Assembly (NCBI GenBank): GCA_949358305.1 | Contig: OX442315.1 | Coordinates: 19,556,427 to 19,620,426 of the forward strand | Length of the DNA: 64,000 nucleotides | Direction: 5' to 3' | DNA from: Strigamia acuminata | Lineage: Eukaryota > Arthropoda > Chilopoda > Geophilomorpha > Linotaeniidae | In this document: piece by piece, positions 25,601 through 39,900 of the stretch | Layout: each line of letters opens with the position of its first letter | Position numbering within the stretch: the stretch's first letter is position 1 | Program-made: the position numbers and the translations under genes | The notes under the pieces: generated by a model | What the model saw: only the letters and a program-made list of their open reading frames with translations | Databases searched by the model: none | Told to the model about the DNA's origin: nothing

Positions 25601-28600
25601 CAATGATTGTGAAGTTTTCTGCATTGGTATTTGAAACGGCCCTTCTTAAAATTCGGTTCACTGAGCACACAAAAGCTAGGCTAACCTCTATGGCGAAGTG
25701 AATGAGGAATCTCGGAGAGGAAGGAGGAGTAAACTGTATCAGTCTTAAGCGTAAAATCCGCTCTCGAAAGCAATAAAACACACGTTATTGCATTTTGTCT
25801 CGTCGTATTAAAAATATATGTTTGAAAAAAATTCATACGGTAATCCATTTTTTTTTTTTTTTAAATTTCCACTTTTTTTTTTATTGAATTGATATAGATT
25901 TGATGGAAAGTATATATTTTTCTGGAATTTTTTAGTTGGAATGTAAACGTTAGTCCAAATTGTCCGGTCCTCGCGGGTGTATGAATAATTGAAATTTTTG
26001 TTTTAAAAGAAAATAAAAAGAAGAATTTAATATTTCCTCTTGAAGTGGAATTTTAAGTTTTGACCGTTAATGAATAATGAACTAATTACAAAACTATAAA
26101 GACTAAATCTCCGAAACGCACTGCATCTAGATCCCTTGTGAATTTTAACATGTTTTAAATTCCTATTTCAAGTTTATAGCGAATGGAATGGGAATGAATT
26201 TATTATTATTACTTATAGAACTTTATTTCGCTCTGCAGTTGGAGCTTAGATGCAAAAAAAAAAAGAAATAGCGAGATGGGGATTGCATCTTGCATGGCTC
26301 AGTGCATTTTTCAGACTTGTCTCTCTTTTTTGGAATCGATAAGACTCTTCTCACGGTAACAAGGTCACTCCTCGTTGCCCCGTTTACAGCTGGAACCACA
26401 TTGGTGCGGATTGGATGCTTGGTTATTACAGATCTGTTCCCTCCTTCACTCGAAGTAGACAAGTGCCAGTCCAAGTGCGCAGGTCGGCGCATCAAACTCT
26501 GCACATGACGAGATTTCATGGCATCTGAACGCAATTTTGAGCAATGAGAGTATTTCCGGTTGAATGAAGCAGGTCGACCCCACCATCAAAGATTTTCAAC
26601 TTCTCCCTCAATCTGCTCACTATAAATTGCAAACGCCAGTCACCTATCTACCCTTCTCGTCAAATGTATACAATTTCATCAATTGTTGAAAAATATTTGA
26701 CTGCATTGCGTAAAAATTGAATAAAAGCCTTTAAGGTGACTTGCCACCTCGATACTCGAATTGTGCGCACGTCCTGTCGCGCAGAAAGAGGTCTGTTTAG
26801 AAGAGTGCATAATTTATGAGCATGCAACTTGGCAATTAAAATGCTATCCCTTGTGGCGACTTGGACTTGACAGGTTGGAAGACGAACGAAGTAATTGACG
26901 CAAAACTTTTGTTTTGAGGAAAGAAACGTTAAAAAAAAAACACTAACCGATAAAATAAAAAGAAAAAAGGAAAAAAAAATGCACTAAAAAGTTGATACAT
27001 CCGCGGGAAGATTGTTTTCGCATCGCTGAATAAACCAATATGATATGCAAAAGTGAAAATCACCTCCATCGTTTTCTTTCGAACCCTCCAATTGCCCGAT
27101 GTAATGAGCTTATTTCTGAATTAACTCGCGCGTCGTACGCGTTGCTGACGATGCGTGAGGTTTGCTGATAAGGGTTCCATTCGCCGCCAGCATCCTTCGT
27201 CGGCAAATGTACGTTGTGCCATCTCCTCTTTTCATCCTTCCCTTTCTCGCCTCTCCTTTCTTTTCTTTTTTACACTTGATTGATTCGAGAAAGACCCCTT
27301 TGTGTATTTACGGGGCGAAAAACGTCTGGCGTCAACTCTCCAAAGTTTTATCGAAGTAGCCGTCTGATGAAGTAATGTGATAGGACGGACACTTTTATTT
27401 TCGATTCTCGAGTCAGTTTTTGTCGTTCAAAAGAAGAGCTTATATTATGGGGAGGGTCGGGAGGAGGAGGAGGTATACTGCTGCTGCTGTTGGCTGCTTG
27501 AGGGTTATTAGATTTGAGTCCAACGGTCGTTGCCACTCTTCTATCGAAATGGAGAGTTGCACTGATCCGATTGTTGTTAGTGATTTCGAAGGAAGGAATG
27601 GTGGTTGAGCTGTGTTTCACGGGGTCGACTTGTTTCTGATAATGTCGATTTCGCTTTGAAACTCGGTTGATAGCGATCAGGTTCTGGATTCGAAGAAAGG
27701 GGCTTGATTTTAATAATAAGTTAGTGGTGGTGCAATATGTGATTACTTGAGATATGTTGTAGTAGGTTTGCGTGCAGTGGCAATAAATTATGGATTTAGT
27801 CTTCGATCGAATTGCAGAAATAGAATTTGCATTTAATCTAAACTGGATGCGGTAATTTCAGATTGATGGATGGGCAATGCTAGCGACCTGACAAAATATC
27901 AAATTGGCAGAATTTAGTTTTTAGAGAAATATGGAATTGGGTGGCATGATAGATATACTTAACCATTTGGTTCATATTCGACAATTCGTATATTGCTTTT
28001 CACTAAATGCATTCCAAAATGTATAGCATTTTTAAAGAAAGGGGGTTTGTGTATTATTTGTACATTAAATAATGCATTTCATAATATAATTGAAAAAAAA
28101 TGCATTTTGAAAATGCATTCACATTCGGATTCACGGGAATGTGCATTTCTTAATAAATTGTTGCAAACCAATAGCACGCAAAAATGAATTAGAAAATGTA
28201 TTTTTGTGCAACCGAATGCATTTCAAAATACAATGCGATACATTGCAATATAATTTCAATGGATTTTTTTAACCATATGAGATAACTCTGGAAATTGTCA
28301 TGGAAAGACAAATTGAATTACAAATAGTGAAGTTTTGTGTTTCTTCTTCTTTACAATTGGGAAGTAGGTTGACAAAGTTTGCTGATGTTGTGATGGCGTA
28401 CACGTGGATTATTGCTTTTAGTTTTTTTTTTGTTTTTTTTTATTCCAAATTTTTTTTGTGTTGTAATTTAGATGTAGGTCTGTCTAAATTTAGATATGAA
28501 AACTGTGCAAACGCATCTAAAATTAGGTTTGGAGCAATTAAAAATTACCAAGTGTTTTTTTTTCTTTCTTTTTTTTTCTTTTTTTTCTTTCTTAACATTA

Positions 28601-31600
28601 AACTTTTTCTTTATAAATTTCTAAGTTGTTGTGTTTTAAGTTGCCAACTTGCCAAGTCTTTTTTTTTTTCTTTTTTTTTTTTAAATATTTTTTTTGACTT
28701 ATTTTTAATTTTTGTAGTGAAAAAAAAGAGTTAGAATTAAGAGTGTTATTTTTTTTGGCTTGACATTATTGATCCCGAACGAGTCTATTGAAACGTTGGA
28801 TTAACAGCCAAGGCGAATACATCGGACATCCGGGTGAATAATACGGCTTCATCAATGCGACGCACGGCACCGCCGATTAATTCCAAGTCTTTTTAAATTC
28901 AGACTTTAAACATTAAAAAGCGTTTTAATTTCTCAACGTTTTAATATGCTGTGCGCATGTCAAATCGTTTTTTCCTTCTCCATTCTCTATCTTTTTAATT
29001 TTCTTCTCATCGTGCTCATTTTAAGTTTATTCTTCCAAGTTTGTCACCGACCCAAAAGAAAAAAAAATGAAAAAAGAAAAATACTGGCATTCTTTTCATG
29101 ACGCGCAATTTCGGTGCTCCCAAGATGGGACATTTTCATTCCCTTTCTTCTACGTCAAACTGACAGTGAAAAGAGTATATTAATTACACGAAGGGGTTCT
29201 TCAGTCCTGCTCGCTTAACACACGACGATGCCCATCACGCTGACTTCAATTACCCCTCCGAGCGACGCACAATCAATTACAGTTGCCGGGGTGCGGTTTC
29301 CATGGCAACGGCGATCTCATATCCTCCCTCCATAGTTCACGAGCCGGTGCGCGGCCGAGTGTCACCGATACTATTTTTAAACGACAACGCTGATTGTATT
29401 GCTGGGAACCTGCACACACATTTCTTTGACTGTCATGGATGCGCGTGGATTTGCACGAGGCTCTTTGCCTTCTTATCTATTAGTATTCTGCTTGTTAGTG
29501 CGTAGCCACGGCAACATAAACAAGATGCACACCGCAGACTATGAAAATTTCTTTGATGAAAGCGAGGCATAAATAAATTAAAATATTAAATATTAAACGA
29601 GTTTAGAATTTGAGGTTCGGTGAAAATATGTAATCTTCCCGACTTGAAATTTGCACGGTAAAAAAAAAAGAAATCTGGAGATGAAAGCAGAAAGTGTGCA
29701 GTTTTCGCACTTTTAGATCTTTTTTTTTCCGGGGCGTGTGTGAGACTTGTTTTTCTTACACCAAAGTGAAATTGTGTAGGCAATCTCTTCTTTTCTCTCT
29801 TCTCCCCCCCTTTTTTTGGTGCTCATTCGGAGCAGTTTCTGTGGCTTTGCTGGAGGACAATGGAAGGGCGGGAAAAGAAAATGTTTTTGCCAGAGCCGCA
29901 TCTAATTAATTTCGCTTCCTCGCAAGCACTGGGAGGGAAAGCAGACAAGAAAATAGTGTCAACGTGCAAAAGGGGGAAATTTCATTGGCACGGGGCCAAG
30001 GGTCATGGATTCACCTTTCCTTTAACGGCGCTTATGTCAATTATGTTTTTTTCATACCTCGATTTTGTCGCTAGGGGTCTTTAAGACAATAAAAAAAATT
30101 TAAATGAGTTTTAAATTTTCCATCCGTTTTTTTTTTATGGAAAAAAAGAAGAGAGTTCATAAAATATTTTATTTCAAGAGGAATTTGAATAAATTGATTT
30201 TTATTAAAGCTGTACAAAATACCTCGCGAAGGTTCTAGCATTTTATTTCGTGTATTGTAGTTAAGATGAAATCATTAGACCTACATAAAGTAGGCGAAAC
30301 TGGTGATTATGACGCCAAGTGAAACGAGCTCTCATTTCTGAGGCGAAGGATTATTTTTCTCAGCAGGTTAATTGCTCTTGCTAATGAAAAGTTAGCGCCC
30401 AAAAGAATAGTGAGCGAGAGAAAAGTGTATTCTAAAATGCACCAAGGGGGGAAAAGGGTGGAGCGTAACCTTCATCTTTAAAACACAATAAAAAATGGAA
30501 GGAAAAAAGAGAAAGAAAAAAAAATGATTTCTAAATAATTAATAAAGATCTTTTTCACTCGAAGCTGCACACGTGCTTCCTGATTATTTTAGCGCACAAT
30601 CGAATGAATGGGTTTTGTTTGTACCCTGTTCTCTCTCCTCTCACACACCCTTTCCTCACGGTAGTTTCTTTTCTCCTCCTCTTTTTCTTTGCGCCACAAA
30701 CGAGTCGCTTAGTTTAATAATGGGTCTAGGAGAAAGGGAGAAAATTGCGGTCCATGAAGTGACGGAGATTAGACTTTATGAGCATAATATTCCCGCCTGA
30801 AAAGGAGTCTGTTTTGTCCTTGTGGGGAGCACATTCTGTATAGAAACTATGATGAGGTTGCCAAGGAAACGCCTTATACGGACCCACGTACACCTTCGCT
30901 TGTCTGCGCTGCAAATTGTTTGCGCAGGATGATGATCATGTGTGTAGTACACGTGCATCTTGTTGGCCAATGTAAAAAAACGGATATTATTACAAGCGTT
31001 GTGTCCATCAGAGAAAATTCGTTGTAATAATTTTGTTTCTCTATGCTGTCGTTTGAAGGCGCTTGTGTATATATTGGCAGTGTGTTCTCCCTGTTGGTGG
31101 AGGAAGCTCATTCACTCTTCTTGTCAATATTGTCTTGTCTGTGTATCCTAACGGTTGCATTGTCTTTAGTAAATGGAATCTCCGGCTCTCGTGAAGGAAT
31201 TTGGCTTTTTTTCTACTTGTGCTTCTTTCTTTTCCTTTTCCAACGTGTTTAGGATTTGGATTGAAGAACAAAGTGCCCACTTCACAGATGTTGGACTTGT
31301 ATAAACTTCACTTCTTTGTTTCTTTATTCTTCTCTTACCTTTTTTCATACGTCTTTTGTTTTATTCGCCGCTTATCTTACCTTTTCTTTTCTCTATTCTA
31401 CTTTTTCGGCCTCGTCTTCTTGCTAATTCTTCTGCTGTCTGCCATAAAACGAAGAGTTCTTCAAGTGCAGACTAATGTCTTGCAGTTGTGGAATTTCACA
31501 CGGTTATAGTGAAGTGTTACTATTGTGTTTGGCAGGTCATTGAACCTGTGGAAAAAGAAGGGAAAAAAGAAACTATAAATCAAAAAGAAACACTTTTTCA

Positions 31601-33893
31601 ACTTCTTGTTACACACCCACTTTTCTAACGTTATCTACTCTTATTTTCAACAATCTTTTTTTCCTCCTTCTTTCGTGTAAGCATCTCTGTTTTACGCTTC
31701 GCAATGAACAGATTACAGTTGGAGGGCAGAAAAAAAAGTTTTTTCGTGGGAATAAAGAGGAACACAATAAACCAAAAGAAAAAAAGTTAATATCCCGCCG
31801 ATGAAAAATGAGAGAGGAAATAATGCCATTTACTGGCCAGAACATAAGTTGTACTCATTACCACTCATCTTTCACTAACTAGTTTAGGTCCCCACTGTTT
31901 TCCTTCGTAGAAAAGAAATAAAAAAAAAAGAGAATAAGGAAAAAGGAAAAAAAAATGAAGGAAAAAAGATGTAAGTTGTGAGATAAAACCTTGCAAGCCT
32001 TGTGTGGGGCGGCGTATTAGTGCACTCGATCATTTCTTGTGAGCGGCTTTTCCTCTGTCAAGCGAGCTGTTTCTTTTGTGTTGGTCATCTGGCAACAACA
32101 TGAATGGAAGTCTTTTGCCTTTTTTTCTGTTTTTATCTTGAATCTTTTGTTGTTCCTTCTTCTATCTCTTACTCTTTTTCTTCTGACAACATTCTAAACG
32201 GACCCATTTCAAATCTATAGCATATACACATTTATAACGAGCGAAAATTTCCGTTTTCTGTCTGGATGGAATGTAGGTGGATGTTAGATGATCTTTTTCT
32301 TTATTTTATTTTTTTTTATGTTCTTTTTTTGTTTTTGACGAATGCAGTGACATGCGTTTTCTAGGCTCCGCTCTCTTGCTGACGAATAACCCTCCATTTT
32401 CAGCTTGGCTTCTAAAGCGAAGGGCCGGCTTTTCTTCCCCTGTGTAATGATGGATGCAGGCGGAGCAGTGAGCTGAAGTGGCGGCCAAGGAAAAATGATT
32501 CAACAGGAGATGGAATTTTTTCCATTCACTCTACCACATCATTCTTTGTGCGTGTGTTGAACACCAATTCAATTAAAGTATTTAGTTTGCGTGATGTAGG
32601 GAGAAAAACTGCTGAATGTTATGAAACTATGTAAAGACTCTAAATTACTCCATTATAATTCAGCGGAAATGAAAATCAAAACATCAAATACAGCGGCCGA
32701 TTATTTTATTTATTTCGGTTCGGAATAGAGAATAAATTTCATCGCTAAATTCCAGTGAAAAATATTTTGTTTTTAATTATTTGATGGATTTTTTAATTGA
32801 AAATTTGTTATTGTAGTTTTAAACGAATTGGATTCGGTATTTTGATGAGTATTTTGTTTGTATTTTTGATGGATAAAATAGAAATGATCTTGGGAAAAAG
32901 TTTATTTATTTTGGTAGTTTTATTTTTTTTTTAAAAATAGCATTATAATTTTTTTTAAATGTTTCTTTTACTAAAATGTATATTTTTTAAACTCTACAAC
33001 AATCTGAAATTAATAACAATAACAATAATTTTACACTAAGTGCTTTTGAAAATAGAAAAACAGGGAAAATGCGTTTTTTACTTGTATGTGTTTTGGTGCA
33101 AGCATTTTAGCGTGGGAAGTAATGTCGGCGGTCGATGAATATAGCGATGCGCAGTATTTACAACGGCCATACAAAAACAAAGCGTTTCTTAAGCAATGCT
33201 CATCAGTCTGCGTTTAACTTTAACGTGGGTGTTCGTTGTCTGGAGAAGTGACGTCGCCTTCAGAGAAACGAAATGCGAGGAGGAAGCCTTTCTATTTTCA
33301 ATTTCATTTATTGGAAATGGATTTTTTTTTTAAATTATTATTTTAGTTTTAATCTTGAAATTGAAAGATAATTCTGTTTTTGTTTTATTTCTAAATAATA
33401 TATTCAGGTTTATTTCAATTCCCCTAAGTTTTTTCTGTACTGACTATTCTATCGATCAGCTAGCTGTGTTTAAATGAAGCAAACAACCGCTACAATCGAC
33501 TCAAGTTTACTTAAGCTTTCTTGCAATCCCATGCGATTCTGAGGAAAGCAATGGCGCAATGTGATGCGCAGTTCTCAAAACGCTCCAAAACTTTGCATTC
33601 ATCTTTTCGTTTTGCACTTGAACTAAGTCAAAATCCTCTTGTCGAATGCATCTCCGTTTTTTAAAACTCATTATTTTTTAATAAAGCAAAAATTTCAAAT
33701 TCTAAAATAGCCCATGCATGGATTTACTGATTTAATTGCGCGATTTAATTTTATATCAATTAGAATTGCTAATACGTAAGCTTTAGCCCTGGTAATTAAA
33801 CATTTTAATAAATAAGTGATTTATTTCAATGGTTTAACATATTTAAAAATCAATATATAAATCGTATGTGTGTGTATGTGTGTGTCTCTTTAA
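13628..33893. other. Non-coding region
   Basis: Long AT-rich stretch, probably intergenic or intronic. Less AT-rich patches at about 19.2-20.5 kb, 23.2-24.5 kb and 26.2-26.6 kb contain short frames open on both strands and no recognisable domain. It contains the ATGCATT cluster near 28.1 kb and small hairpins near 23.1 and 23.3 kb. Open frames at 28300-28734 are T-tract artefacts. Confidence 0.55.
27995..28240. repeat. ATGCATT-rich cluster
   Basis: The heptamer ATGCATT recurs at about 28007, 28072, 28099, 28113 and 28216, with near variants (GTGCATTT, ATGTATTT) between. There is no regular period. It could be a degraded tandem repeat, a site cluster, or AT-rich chance sequence. Confidence 0.5.
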
Positions 33894-33958
33894 GTGTGGT
33901 TGGTCGCAGTGGTTTGGCGTTTTCTCAGTGCGAGGGTCACGGGTTAAAACCTACCTAA
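33894..33958 (+). repeat. tRNA-like SINE head
   Basis: GTGTGGTTGGTCGCAGTGG supplies an A-box/D-arm-like block. About 30 bases later GGTCACGGGTTAAAACCTAC supplies a T-arm-like block with B-box core GGGTTAAAACC (the usual GGTTCGANNCC is degenerate). The arrangement is typical of the 5' part of a tRNA-derived SINE. It follows a TG microsatellite at 33866-33886. The tail and target duplications were not identified. Confidence 0.45.
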
Positions 33959-36900
33959 GGACAGTAGGAAACTTTTCCGAAGTAGAAACGTGGGAAATTA
34001 CTTTTCTTTACTTTTTTTTCGTGGAGAAGTATTACAAGAATAATAGTTTAAAGTTGTTGAATTTGTTTAGTATTTCGCCCTAGCAAAGAATAACATAAAC
34101 ATTAAAGTAAACACAAACTAAACCTAAAATTACCAATAAACTGCGTCATAAATATAAAATCCCAAGGTAGTTGGAAATGCATAAAATAAATCGGAAATTA
34201 CAATTCGAATTAACGGGAATTATATTGTGGTGCTCCATTGGTAACATCCCCCTCGAGAGTTAAGAGTTAGCGATGGCTTAATTATCCTTAGTTTAGTTAT
34301 CTAGTCGAAAACGAAATTCTTTGCACGGATGGTTTCTGAGAAGAATATTTCACAAGACGGGGGAAATAATAGACTCGAGACGTTTGTGCATTGATGTGTG
34401 TGGGTTTGGACAGAGCTATCGTGTTCTGTGGTCACTCGGGATTTATTCAGATCACGAATTTACGTAACGAACTCAAATCATCGATTTGTGGAAATAGAAA
34501 TTTATTTTTATTTCGTATTGGTTTCGCCATAAATAACGCGGAGAAAGTTGTAATTTTTGTGTGAAGGGTGCGTGTTTAAAGCGGTCGCATTTCTGGTCGA
34601 GTGTGATAAGGACAAAATAAACGCAGGCGCTTTGCAGTTTTCCTATAATTTTTCAACGGGACCCCAGTTTTTAAAGGGAAAAAATAATCTTTAAAGAATT
34701 TGTTTTTCTACTTGGTCATCCATCGGTAATGCAGGTGATAGTGTCAATTTATGAGAACCCGTCTTCGTTTTGCTGATGCTAGGTCCTATTCTTCCGAGAA
34801 TATGTGATGAATATATTTTTTTTTTTGCAACTTGAATTTATGAGCGCGATCTTCTCCCGCCTCTCCCTCAGCTTCCATTTCTCCTTTATTCGTGGGTTTC
34901 TCGATCGTATTTTAAACCAGTGGGTATAATTTGCCACAGGCCACTTGTGTCGTAGTGAATTTCTTTGCTGTACAGAAGGATTTTAAACTATAGTTGAGTT
35001 GCAAGGTCTGCCACATTTTCGAAGTCAAAGGAATTGATTTTTTTCTTTATTTATTCTTCATCAGTAACTATAAAAAATGTTATAGGTGGGAATGAGATAA
35101 TAAATCTTGTTTTTACAGCCGTATATCGTTGACATAGACTTACCTGAGCACTCTTCATAAAATATATCACCAACCCTACATCACCCGAAAGTAGATGTGA
35201 AGGAATCCTTTAGCTCGTGTAACCACTTCTTTAGTTTTTGAATAGGTTCGGCTGAAAATACTGCAAATTTTCTTTTTCTATCTCCGTTTTCTTGTAGACG
35301 GAGACTGGAAACAGAAAAGTTCATTAAATTCTTCTGCTCCGAGTGGTGTAGGTCTGTTCAAATCCACGAGGAGAAAGCAGTTTGCACTATTGAAAGGGGA
35401 AATGGAAAATTTTAATGTTTGTTCTAATGGGAGAGTTTAAATTTTCAAATTGGTTCTGTTTACACATTCATAGTGATGAGGAAGGGAGAATTTTTATTGA
35501 ATGAAGTAAAATTTTCCCTTTGGGAGTGTCGGAATATTGATAAAATGTAGGGAAAAAATGAAGAATAAAAAAAAGATGAATCCGGAACGCACTTGGTAAA
35601 TACCCATTGATACCCATTGTAATGAGTCTTGTGTGATGTACCAAACCATGCGTTGCAGTTCTCTTTTCCGTCTCCACTTGCACGGAGAATATCTAAATGG
35701 GAAGCCATTTTGAGTTTGATTACTCACGCAAATATGAATTATTAGGGGTTTTGCCGCTAGGGCATTTCTCCCTCCCGCTTTGGGAAGAGGGAAGAGGAAG
35801 AATTGAAGGTGAATTAAATATGCATGCGAGTCGTTTCGCCCTCGAGCCCGAGCAACCATCCCTGATTAAAATCCCCTAGCCCACTAGTATGTACTGTAAG
35901 TGCATGTGTGGCGCTTGACACCATGTATAAATGTAATAAATTATTTTTTTTTGGTATCCCCTTGACGTGGAGAGACTGAGGAGAGAGAAAAGTTGAAAAT
36001 GGTATGGAAATCTGTAACGTGTGGGAGTTGCGTATGCACGTGCATTTTCTTTTCCCTCTCTTGATGATGGTGTAGTTATGCACAGGCAAGAGATTTCGAG
36101 ATTGGTGCTCGTTTCTTTAACTTTTTTTCCTCTCTCTTTTCTCTTAAACAACACTTAAGGGACCTTGGTCTAGTCGTGGAAGGGAGAAAGGAGACGCGCC
36201 AGAAATGGGCGCCATTCCAACACTAGTGCCATCTCGTTGCGCTCGTGTGTTGGGGCCTTTTTGTGTGTCCTTGAAGATATTATTGAATTGTGATTTTTTT
36301 TTTTTGCGCACTCAAAATCGTGTTACAACAGCCAGAAAGAATGAGACACAAAACTGTTTATCTTATAAAAATAAAGGGGAAGGAGGAGGAGGCAAAAAGT
36401 ACGAGACAAACTGAAACGAGTGTTAGTGGAAGACGAGATTACTTGGCATTTGAGTGCTAAGCTCCTCTTAATCAAGGATAATGGACTCGTATGAGATGTA
36501 AATGCTTAAATGGCATAACCCTGCAAGAGTGGTGCTGGTGTGTGTGTGTGGGGGGAGGAGGAGGATGTCTTCGTGTGTGTGTGTGTGTGTGTGTGTAAGT
36601 GACATATTGACTGGAGATAAAACTGTTCGCTCCAAGTTCGTCGACCTTCTTTTTCTGCAATGTATCGAGCGGTTGCTTAGGCGCTGCTCTCAAGCAAAAG
36701 CAGTCCATTTCTAGAGGAAGGAAAAGTGGATTTAAAAAGGGCTCAGGTATGCAGGCACGTTTTCTTTTCAAAAAAGTCGACTTGATTTTTCCTCGTGTGT
36801 GCTCTGCCCGTCACCGATGCACTCGAATCAATAACGCTATTGCAAAGAGGTGGGGTTGAATTTGTATCTGCAGAACACGCACCAGAAGGGAGATCTATAC

Positions 36901-39900
36901 GAGCGTCGTGGATGCGCTTGTGTGTTTGTGTACGCGATGGAGGGTCATGTAATCCATAAAGCAAATGTTTGGAATAACTGATGATAGCAAAAGCCCAAAA
37001 CCAATGCCGCAGCGTCTAATCTTGTAGACTGTCATTTGGCCTCATTGGTCGCTGTTTGCATATTGATGATGACGTAGTTTGTTGTGATTGAGTGGCGCTG
37101 ATTCGGTGTAACAAATTTTTTTTTTTTGTTTTTTTTTGTTTTTTTTGTTGGAGTAATTACTAAATTTGACACGCGTGTTTAGCAGCTAGGATTTATGGGT
37201 ACTTGAAGATAAGTTGAATCGTTATTGCAAGAAAATTAGAGGTCTTGGAAGAAAATGGACATGGCTGAAAAAGATTGATTTTTTTTTTATCTGGTGGAGC
37301 GACTTGTTCACTTCTTCATGGCACTGTGAAGAGAGCGCTGATGGTGCTTCTAAATACGCGGGCAAGCGTGTCATTGGCAACCCCGCACACTTTTCCCTCG
37401 TGGGCGGTGGTGGCGTGTGCGTGGGACCGTGACACGCCTCTACATTTGCTTGGGTAGGGAAAGAAAAAATAAGTGGTTGGTTTGTTCGCTCTGTAAATTA
37501 TAGAAATGACTCATTGGACTTGACGTTTTGAGTATATTTTTGTAAGAATGTTTTTGGGTGGGACTGGAAAAACTGGTTTAACTTGTCAATATATATATTT
37601 TTTTTCTTTTTTCTTTTTTTTAGTCGCGTGTGTCAGTCAATTTTTGTTGTTATGAAATGTGTTGTATCACTTTGCACGCGTTACTGGATACTGCTCCCTT
37701 GAGGTGAGGGAGAGTCTTTTCTCTATTTCGTCCATTTTTCCATCTTTTTCATTGCGTTGGGTTATGTAAAAAAGAAAAAGAAAAAAAAAATATGCTTGCC
37801 AATATTTCCGCACTACTGGGAATGAAAGCAGAAAGAACCTGCACCCGTTTAGAAAGTGACACGGAGAAAAGAAGAAAAGACAGCATAACCTCGGGGAGAT
37901 GGAAAAGCAAATGTTAAACGAAGATGGTCCCTTATTCCCATTTTGATGGTCGAATGCGAAAAGTACAATATCAATTCGAGTCGGACTGAATGGAAGAAAA
38001 TATATACAAAAAAAAGTCTAAACTAAATTCTTTTTTCTTTTTTTTGTGTGTAAATATTGTGTCTAAAGACGACGCGGGAACAAAGTGCAGCCATTTTCTC
38101 ACTGGCAAGTTTCACTTTCCCAGTGGATTTGAAATGATCAGTAAACGTCGAAATGTGAGCAGAGCCATCGTGCGGCTAGCACTGGTGACAGCGTTAATGA
38201 AGTAGTTAGTTGCCATTTTCCTCAAATTAATGAAGGGGTTTGTGTCAACACCTTTTCCTTTCGCAGCTAAACGTGACGTTTGATAAGACTGCTTTGCCCA
38301 CTAATTCGTAACATTGGCTTTATCCTCATTTTAAAGCTTTAAAGTTGAACCGAGAGAAGTCTCATGTCTTATTAACGTTCTTGATGACGTCTATCTTCGT
38401 TTATGTAAAAACCTGTGCGGGTGTTATTACTTTATTTTAAAGCTGAAGTGGGCAAAATGTTTTAAAGAATTTAAATTCGCATTAATTGTTTATTTTTATT
38501 TTTATTTAACCTTTTGAAAGATCTCTTTCTAGTACTATTTAATGGTATGGTTGGTGTGTGAGATTTCAATTACGATATGGTTAATATTCATGCGTGGTGT
38601 GTGTGTGTACTTTTCTTTTACTTCGTACACTCTCTCGTTTTTTATTTTTTAACTCTTAATGAATTCTTCCATCGTCCTTTTCTATTCCCAATCTGGACGG
38701 CTCATTGGTTACTTGAATTCAGTAAAAGATTCCAACCAATTTAAGGAAAGTGTGGAAGAGGAAGAAAAAAAAAGTCAATTAGTTTGCTGCAGGATTGTAA
38801 GAGATGAACTCTCGCTTGGTGGTTTTTTTTTTTCACCAACTGTTCCCTTCTTTCTCTTTCTCTCTCTCTTTTCTCTTGTAGTGAAGTCAGAAATCGATTG
38901 GACTTTAATGGAATAGTTTAAAATGAAAAAGAAAATAAGTAGCATCGTGTGAAAAATTCCTTTTTGCTTTACGCTAAGAAATTAAACATTTGCATCAAGT
39001 CATCCATCACTCTGAGTGTCTTGATAAAATAGTGTTGGAAATCCTTTACCAAAAAAGAAGCATTAGCTGTCTATAATTAATTTGGCCATTATAAAGGATT
39101 AAAGAGAAAATCTTTTCGACGATGATGAGACGGTATTTATTTTTTGTTGTAAATTGGATTTTCGATTTATGCTTTCGAATGGATTATTTTGTACGTAGGA
39201 GCGAAATATATGTATGATAATAAAAATTTTCCACGTGGGAATATTAACAACTGCAGAGGAAATGCGTCAGGTGTGCAGGAACCGCGCGCAAAGTACGAAT
39301 AAACATGTTATATACAATTGTGTTAGGAAAAAGAAAGAAGCGAGATGATAAATAAACGTAGATAGTAAAAAAAAGAAAAGAAAAAAAAACGGGAGTGAAT
39401 GCTTGAATAGACATAAAAATTACGAGATAAAATTTTTGCCATTGTATTTACACATAGAGCGGAGGAAAAATTTTTTCTTTTAATCTTCTGGTCCCTTTTT
39501 TTGGCAACTAATTTCCCTTTCAGTAGTCGTTGTCACGCCATAAAACGCGCTTCTTGGCTCACATTTAAGTCGACGGGGTTCACGCCTCCGTGACACTGCA
39601 CAACACACACAAACAGTGGAAACATCGCATCCAGGGCTTGATTATGTTGCCGTGTCCTCAAGGAATCAGTTGGGCAAATTAGGCCTGTTTAAAGATGGAA
39701 TCTGCAATTAAAATGTTGTTAGTGCAGGTGTGGGATGTGCCTTGATTGAACGGGTTGAGTCTCGTCCAAAGCCTATCTTGGGTCGTGATTGCATTTTAAT
39801 TCTTCACCTTTGATGCTAGCGGGGACATTGCAGCCCATTAATCGTCAGCCCGTTGCTCTTGCACCTAGTTTGTAATTAATTCAAGAATGCTTCGCCATTA

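Noticed and set aside
28300-28734. 144-codon plus-strand frame
   Set aside because: Mostly Phe/Leu/Ser from T-tracts; no domain or coding periodicity is apparent.
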